Shown here piece after piece: positions 50,831-62,100 of a stretch of 64,000 nucleotides of DNA. This stretch comes from Amylostereum areolatum (Eukaryota > Basidiomycota > Agaricomycetes > Russulales > Stereaceae). The notes beneath the pieces are model-generated. The model was given only the letters and a program-made list of their open reading frames with translations. It was not told the DNA's origin and made no database searches. Position numbers and translations under genes: made by a program. Numbering within the stretch: position 1 is the first letter of the stretch; each line of letters opens with the position of its first letter. The stretch lies in NCBI GenBank assembly GCA_012932865.1, contig SAXG01000042.1:294135-358134 (forward strand). Reading direction: 5' to 3'.

Positions 50831-53800
50831 CCCCAGTCGCGTCGTCTGGTGGAGGCAAAGGACTTTTGGTATCATCGTCGAATCGTTTCGCTGTATTATC
50901 ATCCATGCATACCTGTGAGCAATCGTATCCCCCGTGTTTGTATCTGTCTACTGTCACCAAGAACAGGCAAACACCATCGATCACGCTCAAAGTCAAGCTG
51001 ATCGGACGAGTTACCAAAAGAGAAATCGACGCAGACGCGCTGCTTGATAGCGGCGCAGAAGGAATTATCCTGAACCGAAGCTTCGTTGAACGCAAGAAGC
51101 TTACCACAAGAAAACTAGAAAACCCGTTCCCCGTGCGTAATGTGGACGGCACCGAGAACATCATGGGCTGGGTACGCGACACAACGACCCAGCGGATCCG
51201 GATATACTCGCAAGATTCAAAGGCGTACCATGAGGAAGAAGCTGAGTTCTTCATCACCGACATCGGCGATCATGACATGATCCTTGGAACAGACTGGCTC
51301 GACGAGCACAATCCCACCATAGACTGGCAACGAGACCGTGTTGACATGCTCCGCTGCCCTCCCTCGTGCACTCTGTCCAAACCTCCTGTGACGAACCTCG
51401 CAACCAAGCCACGGAAACCATCATCGGTCCAATCACAGCGTAAGGTTGAAGCAGGTAAAACCCCAAGGACACCTCTCGTCGTGGACGATCCCTTCCCAGA
51501 GCCGACATATGTGTCCTGGACCCCAGTCCCCACTTATGTTATTCCTGCACGCAGAGTCAAAGGTGTTCGCGTCCGCACGGTCCATCGCTCCCCTCTACCC
51601 GCACGACTCTTCACTGAAGACGACGACGAGCGGCCCATGGTATTCCGAGACTGGGAGATCAATGGACTACGCCGCACCGGAATCCTCCCTGAAACCGATG
51701 GTCCTAATCCAGATGCAATACCCATCCGCGCGGGCTTTACAAAAGCGCAGGAGCTTGCAGAGCATTCAAAAGAGAACGCACGCCCACAAACCTTTGAAGA
51801 CTTAGTCCCCCCGCCGTACCACGACTTTGCACCTGTATTCGACAAGAAAACCTCTGAGCGACTTCCTGACCGACGGCCATGGGACCATGCTATCGACATG
51901 AAAGACGGCTTTGAACCCAAACCGTGCAAAATCTACCCCCTCTCACCTTCCAAGCAGATCGAACTCGACACCTTCCTCGACGACCACCTGAAGAAGGGCT
52001 ATATCCGCCCATCGAAGTCACCTCAGGCGAGTCCGTTCTTCTTTGTGAAGAAAAAGGATGGAAAGCTGCGTCCCGTACAGGACTATCGAGAATTAAACAA
52101 GGGCGCTGTCAAGAATGAATACCCCTTGCCACTGATCTCTGAAATTGTCGACCGCCTCAAAGGTGCAAAGATCTTCTCCAAGATGGATGTTCGCTGGGGC
52201 TACAACAATGTCCGCATTAAGGAAGGCGACGAGTGGAAGGCTGCGTTCAAGACGAATCGCGGTCTCTTCGAACCTACGGTGATGTTTTTCGGGCTTATGA
52301 ACTCCCCTGCGACATTTCAGGCAATGATGAATGAACTGTTCAAGGATCTCATCGACTCGGGCAAGGTCATCATCTACATGGACGACATCTTGGTGTTCAC
52401 TCGCACCATGAACGAACACCGTGCCATAGTGCGGCAGGTTCTGCAACGTTTGCAAGACAACGACCTCTTCCTCAAACCGGAGAAATGCGTCTTTGAGCAA
52501 GACTCTGTCGAATACCTCGGACTCATCATCTCGCACGACAAGATCGCTATGGACCCCGTCAAGGTAGCAGGTATTCAGGACTGGCCGACACCACGAACGG
52601 TCAAAGATGTGCAATCCTTCCTCGGCTTCGGCAACTTCTACCGACATTTCATCAAAGACTTCTCCAAGGTTGCACGACCCCTATTTGACCTGACAAAGAA
52701 GGACTGCACATGGGACTGGTCGGCGGACTGCCAAACTGCGTTTGACGCACTGAAAGCTGCGTTTACTTCCTCCCCCGTCTTGGTCATGCCTGACCCAAAG
52801 AAGCCTTACCTCGTTGAAGTCGATGCCTCGGACTTTGCTACTGGAGGTATACTCTCGCAGAAAGGCGACGACGGTCACTGGCATCCAGTGGCGTATCTGT
52901 CCAAGGCCCTGTCGGAACCGGAACGGAACTATGACATCTACGACAAGGAGCTGCTTGCGATCATCCGTGCGCTTGAAGCCTGGCGCCACTACCTCGAAGG
53001 CGCCCCCGACACCGTCGAAATCTGGACAGATCACAAGAACCTGGAGCACTTCAAGACGGCACAGAAGCTGAGCCGCCGACAGGCACGTTGGGCTCTATTC
53101 CTCACTCGATTTGACTTCTCGCTCGTTCATAAACCAGGAATTTCCCACCGCCCGGATCCAATGTCTCGACGACCCGATCACAAGGATGGTGTTGAAAACG
53201 ACAACAAGGAGCGCGTCTTGCTTGACCCCAAGTACTTCCAAGTACGCGCAACAAGGCCAGGAGCAGTAACCTCCCTCGGTGATGTCGAACTCCGACGACG
53301 TATCCGCGACTGCAAAACCAAGGACATCGAGGTCGTTCAAGCCCTGGACGCCATCTTACGAAACGGACCACGTACACTCGTCAAGAACCTTCAAGAGTGG
53401 AACTACGAAGAAGGCCTGGTCCTGTTTAGAGGAAAGGTATATGTCCCTGCGGATGACGAGTTGCGACACGACATTGTCAAAATGTACCATGAATCGCCCC
53501 TGGCTGGACACCCCGGTCGCTTCAAGACTTACGAGCTTGTGAGTCGTGAATATTGGTGGCCTGGCATGTCTGTCTTTGTCCGCGACTTTGTAGCAGGATG
53601 CGCAACCTGCCAGTCGACGAAGACACAGAGCAGCCGACCCCACGTCGACATGATCCCAAACGAAGTACCCGATCGACCATTTGGCGTCATCTCCACCGAC
53701 TTCATCGTTGAACTCCCTGACTGCGAAGGCTATAACGCCGTCAATGTCGTGGTCGATCGCCTCACCAAGATGGTGGTTACCACCCCATGTACAACGAAGA

Positions 53801-54912
53801 TCACCAGTGATGGCACGGCCGACATTCTCTTTGACAAGGTATACCGACACTACGGCTTAGCAGACAAGATCATCTCGGATCGTGGACCCCAATTTGCTGG
53901 ACAGGTGATGCGTACACTCAACGAGAAGCTCGGGATCAAGTCCGCCCTCAGCACAGCGTATCACCCACAGACAGACGGCCAAACCGAACGCGAGAACCAG
54001 AACCTCGAGCAGTTCCTGCGAGTATTCTGCAACTACCGTCAAGACGACTGGGTGAAGTGGTTGCCCTTCTTCGAGTTTTCTCACAACTCTCGCACCCATG
54101 CAGCTACTGGAAAGGCTCCCTTTGAAGTCCTCTACGGCTTCCTCCCGAAAATGTACCCATCCGTAAACCCGTCCTCAAAGGTCCCTGCAGTTGAAGAACG
54201 CCTCCGTCAACTTGAAGAAGTCCGACAAGAGATCAAAGCCAGCCTTGCCCTCGCATCGGACTTAATGAAGCACTACAATGGTGACACGATCAGCAAATCG
54301 ACACTGTTCGCCATTGGAGACAAGGTCTGGCTCGAAGGCAAAAACCTGAAGACGACGAGGCCGAAAGCTAAGCTTGCTGCCAAACGATTTGGACCCTTCG
54401 AGATCGTTGACGTCATTAGCCCAGTGAACTACCGCCTGAAGCTGCCGAAGACGTGGAGAATCCACCCAGTCTTCCATGCTTCGCTGCTCACCGCATACAA
54501 GGAGACAACGGCACATGGTCCAAACTATGAACAACCGCCGCCTGACCTCGTTGATGACGAAGAAGAATATGACGTTGAAGACATCATCGACTCGAAGCCG
54601 ACCCGCAACAAGAAAGGCATACAATACCTCGTCAAGTGGGCAGGCTATCCTGACTCCGAGAATACCTGGCTCCCTCGCTCCTCGCTCTCAAAAGTCACCG
54701 ACATGATCGACGCCTTCCACAAACGCCATCCAAACGCGCCCCGCCCTGTGCGTTCCCTCGGCATCTCCTTTGACGATTTTCTCGCATCTACCCTTGCAGA
54801 TGACATCGCGCTCCAGGCGAAAGCGCGTCTTAAAGGGGGGGTAATGTCACGGATCGCTCCATTTCTCTCTTCGTTTGCAGACCTCGTACACGCGACGTGT
54901 CACGGCACATGA
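50821..54912 (+). CDS. pol: F2b pol: protease, RT, RNase H, integrase, chromodomain, intact
   Basis: About 1,363 codons from the -1 slip site (the frame is open further upstream in overlap with gag, but that part is not pol). Protease ALLDSGAEGIILN is near 51040-51078; [20 protein letters not shown] near 52035-52088 with YMDD at 52375-52386; RNase H VEVDASDFATGGILSQ near 52814-52861. Integrase zinc ligands are H in YHESPLAGHPG and C in CATCQSTK. The DD35E residues are in [19 protein letters not shown] and TDGQTERENQ. The chromodomain EEYDVEDIIDSKPTRN with YLVKWAGYPDSENTW lies at about 54560-54670. The frame overruns the polypurine tract (AAAGGGGGGGTAA) into the 3' LTR and stops at 54912. Confidence 0.95.
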   Translation: MKRPPVASSGGGKGLLVSSSNRFAVLSSMHTCEQSYPPCLYLSTVTKNRQTPSITLKVKLIGRVTKREIDADALLDSGAEGIILNRSFVERKKLTTRKLENPFPVRNVDGTENIMGWVRDTTTQRIRIYSQDSKAYHEEEAEFFITDIGDHDMILGTDWLDEHNPTIDWQRDRVDMLRCPPSCTLSKPPVTNLATKPRKPSSVQSQRKVEAGKTPRTPLVVDDPFPEPTYVSWTPVPTYVIPARRVKGVRVRTVHRSPLPARLFTEDDDERPMVFRDWEINGLRRTGILPETDGPNPDAIPIRAGFTKAQELAEHSKENARPQTFEDLVPPPYHDFAPVFDKKTSERLPDRRPWDHAIDMKDGFEPKPCKIYPLSPSKQIELDTFLDDHLKKGYIRPSKSPQASPFFFVKKKDGKLRPVQDYRELNKGAVKNEYPLPLISEIVDRLKGAKIFSKMDVRWGYNNVRIKEGDEWKAAFKTNRGLFEPTVMFFGLMNSPATFQAMMNELFKDLIDSGKVIIYMDDILVFTRTMNEHRAIVRQVLQRLQDNDLFLKPEKCVFEQDSVEYLGLIISHDKIAMDPVKVAGIQDWPTPRTVKDVQSFLGFGNFYRHFIKDFSKVARPLFDLTKKDCTWDWSADCQTAFDALKAAFTSSPVLVMPDPKKPYLVEVDASDFATGGILSQKGDDGHWHPVAYLSKALSEPERNYDIYDKELLAIIRALEAWRHYLEGAPDTVEIWTDHKNLEHFKTAQKLSRRQARWALFLTRFDFSLVHKPGISHRPDPMSRRPDHKDGVENDNKERVLLDPKYFQVRATRPGAVTSLGDVELRRRIRDCKTKDIEVVQALDAILRNGPRTLVKNLQEWNYEEGLVLFRGKVYVPADDELRHDIVKMYHESPLAGHPGRFKTYELVSREYWWPGMSVFVRDFVAGCATCQSTKTQSSRPHVDMIPNEVPDRPFGVISTDFIVELPDCEGYNAVNVVVDRLTKMVVTTPCTTKITSDGTADILFDKVYRHYGLADKIISDRGPQFAGQVMRTLNEKLGIKSALSTAYHPQTDGQTERENQNLEQFLRVFCNYRQDDWVKWLPFFEFSHNSRTHAATGKAPFEVLYGFLPKMYPSVNPSSKVPAVEERLRQLEEVRQEIKASLALASDLMKHYNGDTISKSTLFAIGDKVWLEGKNLKTTRPKAKLAAKRFGPFEIVDVISPVNYRLKLPKTWRIHPVFHASLLTAYKETTAHGPNYEQPPPDLVDDEEEYDVEDIIDSKPTRNKKGIQYLVKWAGYPDSENTWLPRSSLSKVTDMIDAFHKRHPNAPRPVRSLGISFDDFLASTLADDIALQAKARLKGGVMSRIAPFLSSFADLVHATCHGT

Positions 54913-55264
54913 CCTTCCCTTGCATCACATGCCTCAACGACGTCATTGCCCGGACTTCCGAGCGGGGTTCCGCATCCTTATCTATGACATCACTGCTCCG
55001 GACCTTCGTCCTCCGCCCCATGACTCCTTTCCTATTGTTCCCCCCGCTCGCACCACTATCGCATCGCATCGCAGCATCGTTCCCACTTGTATATAAGGAC
55101 AGTGTTTCTCTTCCCTTTTCCCTAGACTGTCCATCTCGTCATACGGTACTGTAGCGCACGTTGCACTACCCTAGACCCCGGCACTCTCGAATCTATTTCC
55201 TTCTCGCTCCTCCCATCGTCGTGACTTAGGCGGTTCATCGGTCTCATAAACTGCGTTTCTGACA
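54845..55264 (+). repeat. F2b 3' LTR
   Basis: TGTCACGGATCGC...GCGTTTCTGACA. The right flank GATTC is F1 integrase sequence in inverse orientation. The pol stop codon (54910-54912) lies inside it. Confidence 0.93.
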
Positions 55265-58011
55265 GATTCACTCTTTCTGTTTCGCCATCCGTTTGGGGAT
55301 GATACGCTGTACTGAGCGACGAGATAACTCCGAGGCTTTCGCAGATGGATTGGAATACTTTGGATGCGAATTGAGGGCCTCTGTCCGATATCATTCTTTT
55401 CCATAGTCCAAATCGTCTGTAAACATTGTCGATCAGAAGATCAGCTGTTTCTTCTGCGTTGATCGTCTTTAGGCACGGCGTGAATACTGCGGTTTTGGTG
55501 AACCTGTCGACGACTACGTTGATCGAATCGAATCCGTTGGAGATCGGAAGATCTGTAATAAAATCTGATGTGATTGTTTCCCATGGTCGTTCTGGTATTT
55601 CCGTAGGTTGTAATGGATGTTTTGCCGGATGCGTGACATTCTTTGTTGACTGGCATACGGGACATCCTTGAACATAACCTTTTACGAAGGAAATCATCTT
55701 TGGCCACCAAAAGTTTCTTTGTACCAGCTCCAGAGTTTTCATTTCGCCTAGCCCTGAAAACCGAAGGGTGAAGCAGGATGCGGTCATCGTTGTCTGGAAT
55801 GTCTTCCTTATGATCTGGTCTTCTAGAAAGTCCATCTGCCTTGTTTGTACTTCCTGGTTTGTGTACCAAGGTGTAGTCGAAACGGGACAGATCCAAGCTC
55901 CATCGTGCTTGTCGTCGATTGAGTTTCTGAGCTGTTGTGAAATATTCTAGATTTTTATGATCTGTCCAGATTTCGACTTTGTGGTTCGCTCCTTCTAGAT
56001 AGTGTCGCCAGTGTTCTAAGGCTTTCACTACTCCTAAGAGTTCTTTGTCGTATATCTCGTAATTCTGTTCCGCGGGAGACAGTGATTTGGATAGGTACGC
56101 GACCGGATGCCATCTTTCGATCTCATCTGGCTGTGATAGGATAGCTCCGTATGCGAAATCGGAGGCGTCACTCTCTATGCGGAATGGTTTGTTTTCGTCG
56201 GGCATGATTAAGATTGGGGACGATGTGAATTCTCGTTTCAGTCTTTCGAAGGTACGTTCGCATTCGGTCGTCCAGTTCCATTCGTGGTCTTTCTTTGTGA
56301 GCTGGAATAGGGGTCTGGCGATCTTAGAATAGTCTTTGATGAAGCGTCGATAGAAATTTCCAAATCCGAGGAATGATTGGACTTCTTTTACTTTCCTCGG
56401 TGTGGGCCATTCGGCTAGCCCTTGGACTTTGACCGGGTCCATCTGTACCTTATTGTGCGTGATTATCACGCCTAGGTATTCGATCGATGGTTGTTCAAAG
56501 AAGCACTTCTCTGGTTTTAGGAATAGATCGTTCCGTTCTAGAAGTTGGAGGGCTTCTTTCATCAGTTTCCTATGTTCGTCGAGTGTTTCTGTAAATATCA
56601 ATATGTCATCCATATAGACCACCACTTTTCCTGTGTCTATTAATTCTTTGAACAGTGCGTTCATCATTGCTTGGAATGTTGCGGGTGAGTTGGTTAGTCC
56701 GAAGAACATTACCATTGGTTCGAAAAGGCCTCTGTTTGTTTTGAACGCAGCTTTCCATTGATCTCCTTCTTTGATTCGAACATTGTTGTATCCCCATCGG
56801 AGATCGAGATTTGAGAAGATCTTAGCATCTTTGAGTTTGTCGATGAGATCTGAGATGAGCGGTATCGGGTATTCATTTTTGACCGTGATCGAGTTAAGAT
56901 AGCGATAGTCCTGTACTGGTCGAAGAGATCCATCTTTCTTTTTGATAAAGAAGAAGGGCGATGATATCTCTGATTTTGATTCTCGGATGTACCCTTTTCG
57001 TAGATGTTCATCTATGAATGTGTCCAGTTCCTTCCGTTCTGGTACCGTCATTGGGTACACTTTGCAATTTCGAGGTTTCCATCCTTCAGTCAGGTCTATC
57101 GCGTGATCCCAAGGTCTGCTGATTGGAAAGCGTTCCGACGCTTTCTTTTCGAACACCTTCTGATACTGTTTGTAACTAGACGGAATCATCTCATCGAGTG
57201 TCTTCTTCTTCTCTCCTATGGCCGCTCTTTCTGCGAGTTCTTGTGCCTTGGTTGCTCTTGCTGTTATCCAAATACTGGGTTCGTTTGTTTCTTCTGCAAT
57301 CGGCATTGTTTCTACGTCAGTCTTTCCATGGAACGTTCTGATCGTCTTGATCTCGATGAGATCGGAATCGATTTCAGAATCTTCTTGTTCCTCTATCATT
57401 GTGTGATAGTTTGCCTTCTGTTCTTCGAATGATGGTAGAAAGGGTTCGTCCTTTCCTTGGACGGTCATTGTTTTACTCGTAGTGGAGCACGTACCTGGAC
57501 ATGTCTGCAGTGTAATCTGTCTCTTTCTCCAATCGATGCTAGGGTTGTGTTTTTTAAGCCAAGGGGTTCCTAAGATTACTTCGTCTCCTCCTAGGGCTGT
57601 GACAAATAGTCCTAGGCTTTCGCGGTGAATTTCTCCGTTGATTCCTTCCATCGTCATCGGAAGGTATACCTTTTGTTTGATCTCTCCCAGAGTGTTTCGA
57701 GATCCGTCGACGTTGTATATCGGTATCGGTTTCTTAAGTTGGATCAGATTCATCTTGTGTCTTCGTACGAAATCTGGATGGATCAGAGTGCTGCTTGCTC
57801 CGCTATCCAATAGCGCTTTTGCTGCGGCTTTACGGAACTTTCCATGAAACATAACAGGTATATGAATTGATGGAGCGTGCGTTGCTCCGTCTTGGTACGA
57901 CCTTATATACACTGTTCTATTTACGTCATCTCCTGTTTCCTGCACAGGAGATTGATTTGAAAAGTTCATTGTCTGTGTCCTTTCAACAGCCGCGGTTGAA
58001 GGACAATTCAA
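55265..58011 (-). pseudogene. pol: F1b pol (inverted), internal deletion and truncated integrase
   Basis: Protease, RT (VVYMDDILIF) and RNase H are open from 58011 down to about 55760. Relative to F1a about 0.27-0.29 kb is missing near 55752, between the HPSVF segment and [10 protein letters not shown], which shifts the frame and removes the zinc-binding N-terminus of integrase. The integrase core continues from about 55750 ([34 protein letters not shown]) and is cut by the F2b LTR at 55265. At the site of the F1a stop codon this copy has GGA (Gly). Confidence 0.9.
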
Positions 58012-58741
58012 AAACCCTGATTGTCTTTGAACATGTTGGCAGTGCGCGCGAACGTTTCACTGTCCATCTTGTTCACAAGCTTGGTGATCTGATCAATCGG
58101 GGATTCTTCTTCTGTTAGATTCGTCGTTCGTGCATTGATCGTCGTTTGTGTACGTTTCTCTGGGCAGTTCCTGGAGATGTGTCCTGGCTTCCGGCAGTAG
58201 AAGCATGATCCTGACTTCTGGAGTTCGGTACGTTTCTTGCGGGGTAAGGCGTCTGAAGTTTCGGCCGTTGTTCCCTGTTTGTGCCGCTCTGGCGGTGGTC
58301 GCGTTTCCTTTATTCCCATTTCCCCTTCTGAATGGAATATATGTCTGTGGTTTCTTGTATAGGAGTGTGAGATCACTCGTCGGGTTCATTGGTCTCGTGT
58401 AATGTCGTTGGGAACGCTTGCGCTTCTCTCCAGTTATTGTCAATGCGTAATGCGAGTTCGTACCATTCATCAATATCGTTCGAGATGTGGTCTCTCTTGA
58501 GGATCTCAACCACGATATCATTGCGCAGTCCTCTCTTGAATTGGTCGATCAGTGCCTTATGATCGTAGCCTGCTTCCATGGCGTAGTCCCTGAAGATTGT
58601 AATATAATCTTTGGTTTCCATAGTCCCTTGTTCTAGGCGCTGTATATTGAATCTAGCGTCTCTTCCTGGGTCTATTTCTCCGAAGGTCTCTAAGAAGGAG
58701 TCGCGGAATGCCGTCCATGGGAGGTATACTTCTGGATCTAG
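58008..58741 (-). pseudogene. gag: F1b gag 3' part (inverted), frameshifted
   Basis: Continues gag from the CTAGA junction: METKDYITIFRDYAMEAG at 58621, then a shift near 58405, QRHYTRPMNPTSDLTLLYKK, and another shift near 58230 (one extra T in the CGTTTCTTGCGG run relative to F1a). The knuckle CFYCRKPGHISRNC and the QGF-stop with the five-T slip site at 58008 follow. Confidence 0.88.
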
Positions 58742-59163
58742 TGTCAGAAACGCAGTTTATGAGACCGATGAACCGCCTAAGTCGCGACGATGGGAGGAGC
58801 GAGAAGAGAATAGATTCGAGAGTGCCGGGGTCTAGGGTAGTGCAACGTACGCTACAGTGCCGTATGACGAGATGGACAGTCTGAGGAAAAGGGAAAAGGG
58901 ATACTGTCCTTATATACAAGTGGGAACGATGGTGCGATGCGATGCGATAGTGGTGCGAGCGGGGGAAACAATAAGAAAGGAGTCATGGGGAGGAGGACAG
59001 AGGTCCGGAGCAATGATGTCATAGATAAGGATACGGAACACACCGTTCGGAAGTCCGGGCAATGACGTCGTTGGAGCACGTGATGCGAAGGAAAGTCATG
59101 TGCCGTGATGCGTCGCGTGTACAAGGTCTGCAAACGAAGAAAGAAATGGAGCGATCCGTGACA
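58742..59163 (-). repeat. F2c 3' LTR (422 bp)
   Basis: On the minus strand TGTCACGGATCGC...GCGTTTCTGACA. It shares diagnostic bases with the F2b 5' LTR at 48171, plus small indels (such as GGTGTGTTCCG for GGTGTTCCG). The polypurine tract is at 59164-59176. Confidence 0.92.
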
Positions 59164-62100
59164 TTACCCCCCCTTTAAGACGCGCTTTCGCCTGGAGCGC
59201 GATGTCATCTGCAAGGGTGGATGCGAGAAAATCGTCAAAGGAGATGCCGAGGGAACGCACAGGGCGGGGCGCATTTGGATGGCGCTTTGTGGAAAGCGTC
59301 AATCATGTCGGTAACCTTTGAGAGCGACGAACGCGGGAGCCAGGTGTTTTCGGAGTCGGATAGCCGGCCCACTTGACGAGGTACTGAATACCTTTCTTGT
59401 TACGAGTTGGTTTAGAGTCGACAATGTCTTCAACGTCGTATTCTTCTTCATCGTCGATGAGGTCTGGTGGCGGCTGTTCATAATTTGGCCCGTGAGCGGC
59501 TGTCACTCCTTGTACACGGTGAGCAGCGAGGCATGGAAAGACTGGATGGATTCGCCACGTCTTCGGCAGCTTCAAGCGGTAGTTGACTGGGCTGATGACG
59601 TCAAGGATTTCGAAGGGTCCAAATCGTTTGGCAGCAAGCTTAGCTTTCGGTCTCGTCGTCTTCAGGTTTTGCCTTCTAGCCATACGTTGTCTCCCGACGG
59701 CAAACTGCGTTGATTTCGCTGACCGTGTCGCCATTGTAGTGCTTCATCAAGGTCTGATGCGAGGGCAAGGCCTGGCCTTGAATCTCCTGTCGGACTTCTT
59801 CAAGTTGACGGAGGCGTTCTTCAACTGCGGGGACCTTTGAGGACGGGTTTACGGATGGGTACATTTTCGGGAGGAAGCCGTAGAGGACTTCAAAGGGAGC
59901 CTTTTCCAGTAGCTGCATGGGTGCGAGAGTTGTGAGAAAACTCGAAGAAGGGCAACCACTTCACCCATGTCGTCTTGACGGTAGTTGCAGAATACTCGCA
60001 GGAACTGCTCGAGGTTCTGTTCTCGCGTTCGGTTTGGCCGTCTGTCTGTGGGGTGATACGCTGTGCTGAGGGCGGACTTGATCCCGAGCTTCTCGTTGAG
60101 TGTACGCATCACCTGTCCAGCAAATTGGGGTCCACGATCCGAGATGATCTTGTCTGCTAAGCCGTAGTGGTCGGTATACCTTGTCAAAGAGAATGTCGGC
60201 CGTGCCATCACTGGTGATCTTCGTTGTACATGGGGTGGTAACCACCATCTTGGTGAGGCGATCGACCACGACATTGACGGTGTTTATAGCCTTCGCAGTC
60301 AGGGAGTTCAACGATGAAGTCGGTGGAGATGACGCCAAATGGTCGATCGGGGTACTTCGTTTGGGATCATGTCGACGTGGGGTCGGCTGCTCTGTGTCTT
60401 CGTCGACTGGCAGGTTGCGCATCCTGCTACAAAGTCGCGGACAAAGACAGACATGCCAGGCCACCAATATTCACGACTCACAAGCTCGTAAGTCTTGAAG
60501 CGACCGGGGTGTCCAGCCAGGGGCGATTCATGGTACATTTTGACAATGTCGTGTCGCAAACTCGTCATCCGCAGGGACATATACCTTTCCTCTAAACAGG
60601 ACCAGGCCTTCTTCGTAGTTCCACTCTTGAAGGTTCTTGACGAGTGTACGTGGTCCGTTTCGTAAGATGGCGTCCAGGGCTGAACGACCTCGATGTCCTT
60701 GGTTTTGCAGTCGCGGATACGTCGTCGGAGTTCGACATCACCGAGGGAGGTTACTGCTCCTGGCCTTGTTGCGCGTACTTGGAAGTACTTGGGGTCAAGC
60801 AAGACGCGCTCCTTGTTGTCGTTTCAACACCATCCTTGTGATCGGGTCGTCGAGACATTGGATCCGGGCGGTGGGAAATTCCTGGTTTATGAACGAGCGA
60901 GAAGTCAAATCGAGTGAGGAATAGAGCCCAACGTGCCTGTCGGCGGCTCAGCTTCTGTGCCGTCTTGAAGTGCTCCAGGTTCTTGTGATCTTCCAGATTT
61001 CGACGGTGTCGGGGGCGCCTTCGAGGTAGTGGCGCCAGGCTTCAAGCGCACGGATGATCGCAAGCAGCTCCTTGTCGTAGATGTCATAGTTTCCGTTCCG
61101 GTTCCGACAGGGCCTTGGACAGATACGCCACTGGATGCCAGTGACCGTCGTCGCCTTCTGCGAGAGTATACCTCCAGTAGCAAAGTCCGAGGCATCGACT
61201 TCAACGAGGTAAGGCTTCTTTGGGTCAGGCATGACCAAGACGGGGGAGGAAGTAAACGCAGCTTTCAGTGCGTCAAACGCAGTTTGGCAGTCCGCCGACC
61301 AGTCCCATGTGCAGTCCTTCTTTGTCAGGTCAAATAGGGGTCGTGCAACCTTGGAGAAGTCTTTGATGAAATGTCGGTAGAAGTTGCCGAAGCCGAGGAA
61401 GGATTGCACATCTTTGACCGTTGGGTGTCGGCCAGTCCTGAATACCTGCTACCTTGACGGGGTCCATAGCGATTGTCGTGCGAGATGATGAGTCCGAGGT
61501 ATTCGACAGAGTCTTGCTCAAAGACGCATTTCTCCGGTTTGAGGAAGAGGTCGTTGTCTTGCAAACGTTGCAGAACCTGCCGCACTATGGCACGGTGTTC
61601 GTTCATGGTGCGAGTGAACACCAAGATGTCGTCCATGTAGATGATGACCTTGCCCGAGTCGATGAGATCCTTGAACAGTTCATTCATCATTGCCTGAAAT
61701 GTCGCAGGGGAGTTCATAAGCCCGAAAAACATCACCGTAGTTCGAAGAGACCGCGATTCGTCTTGAACGCAGCCTTCCACTCGTCGCCTTCCTTAATGCG
61801 GACATTGTTGTAGCCCCAGCGAACATCCATCTTGGAGAAGATCTTTGCACCTTTGAGGCGGTCGACAATTTCAGAGATCAGTGGCAAGGGGTATTCATTC
61901 TTGACAGCGCCCTTGTTTAATTCTCGATAGTCCTGTACGGGACGCAGCTTTCCATCCTTTTTCTTCACAAGAAGAACGACTCGCCTGAGGTGACTTCGAT
62001 GGGGATATAGCCCTTCTTCAGGTGGTCGTCGAGGAAGGTGTCGAGTTCGATCTGCTTGGAAGGTGAGAGGGGTAGATTTTGCACGGTTTGGGTTCAAAGC

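Larger units (their letters stand above)
48171..55264 (+). mobile_element. F2b: complete Ty3/gypsy element (recombinant flanks)
   Basis: 5' LTR 48171-48590, 3' LTR 54845-55264, internal region with intact gag and pol: the best preserved retroelement here. Left flank CTAGA and right flank GATTC differ. The 5' LTR matches the inverted LTR at 58742-59163 better than its own 3' LTR. Examples are CAGACCTTGTACACG and ACCTCTGTCCTCC in both, against CAGACCTCGTACACG and ACCTTCGTCCTCC at 54845. F2b is therefore a hybrid of two insertions. Confidence 0.92.
55265..58741 (-). mobile_element. Inverted middle segment of F1b (gag 3' part, pol to integrase)
   Basis: Minus-strand F1 sequence from the gag CTAGATCCAGAAG junction (58741) to the integrase ERVN-GAATC junction (55265). 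It begins exactly where the plus-strand F1b gag stops at 48170. It is thus the continuation of the same element in reversed orientation between two F2 copies. Both junctions abut F2 LTR ends. Confidence 0.9.
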
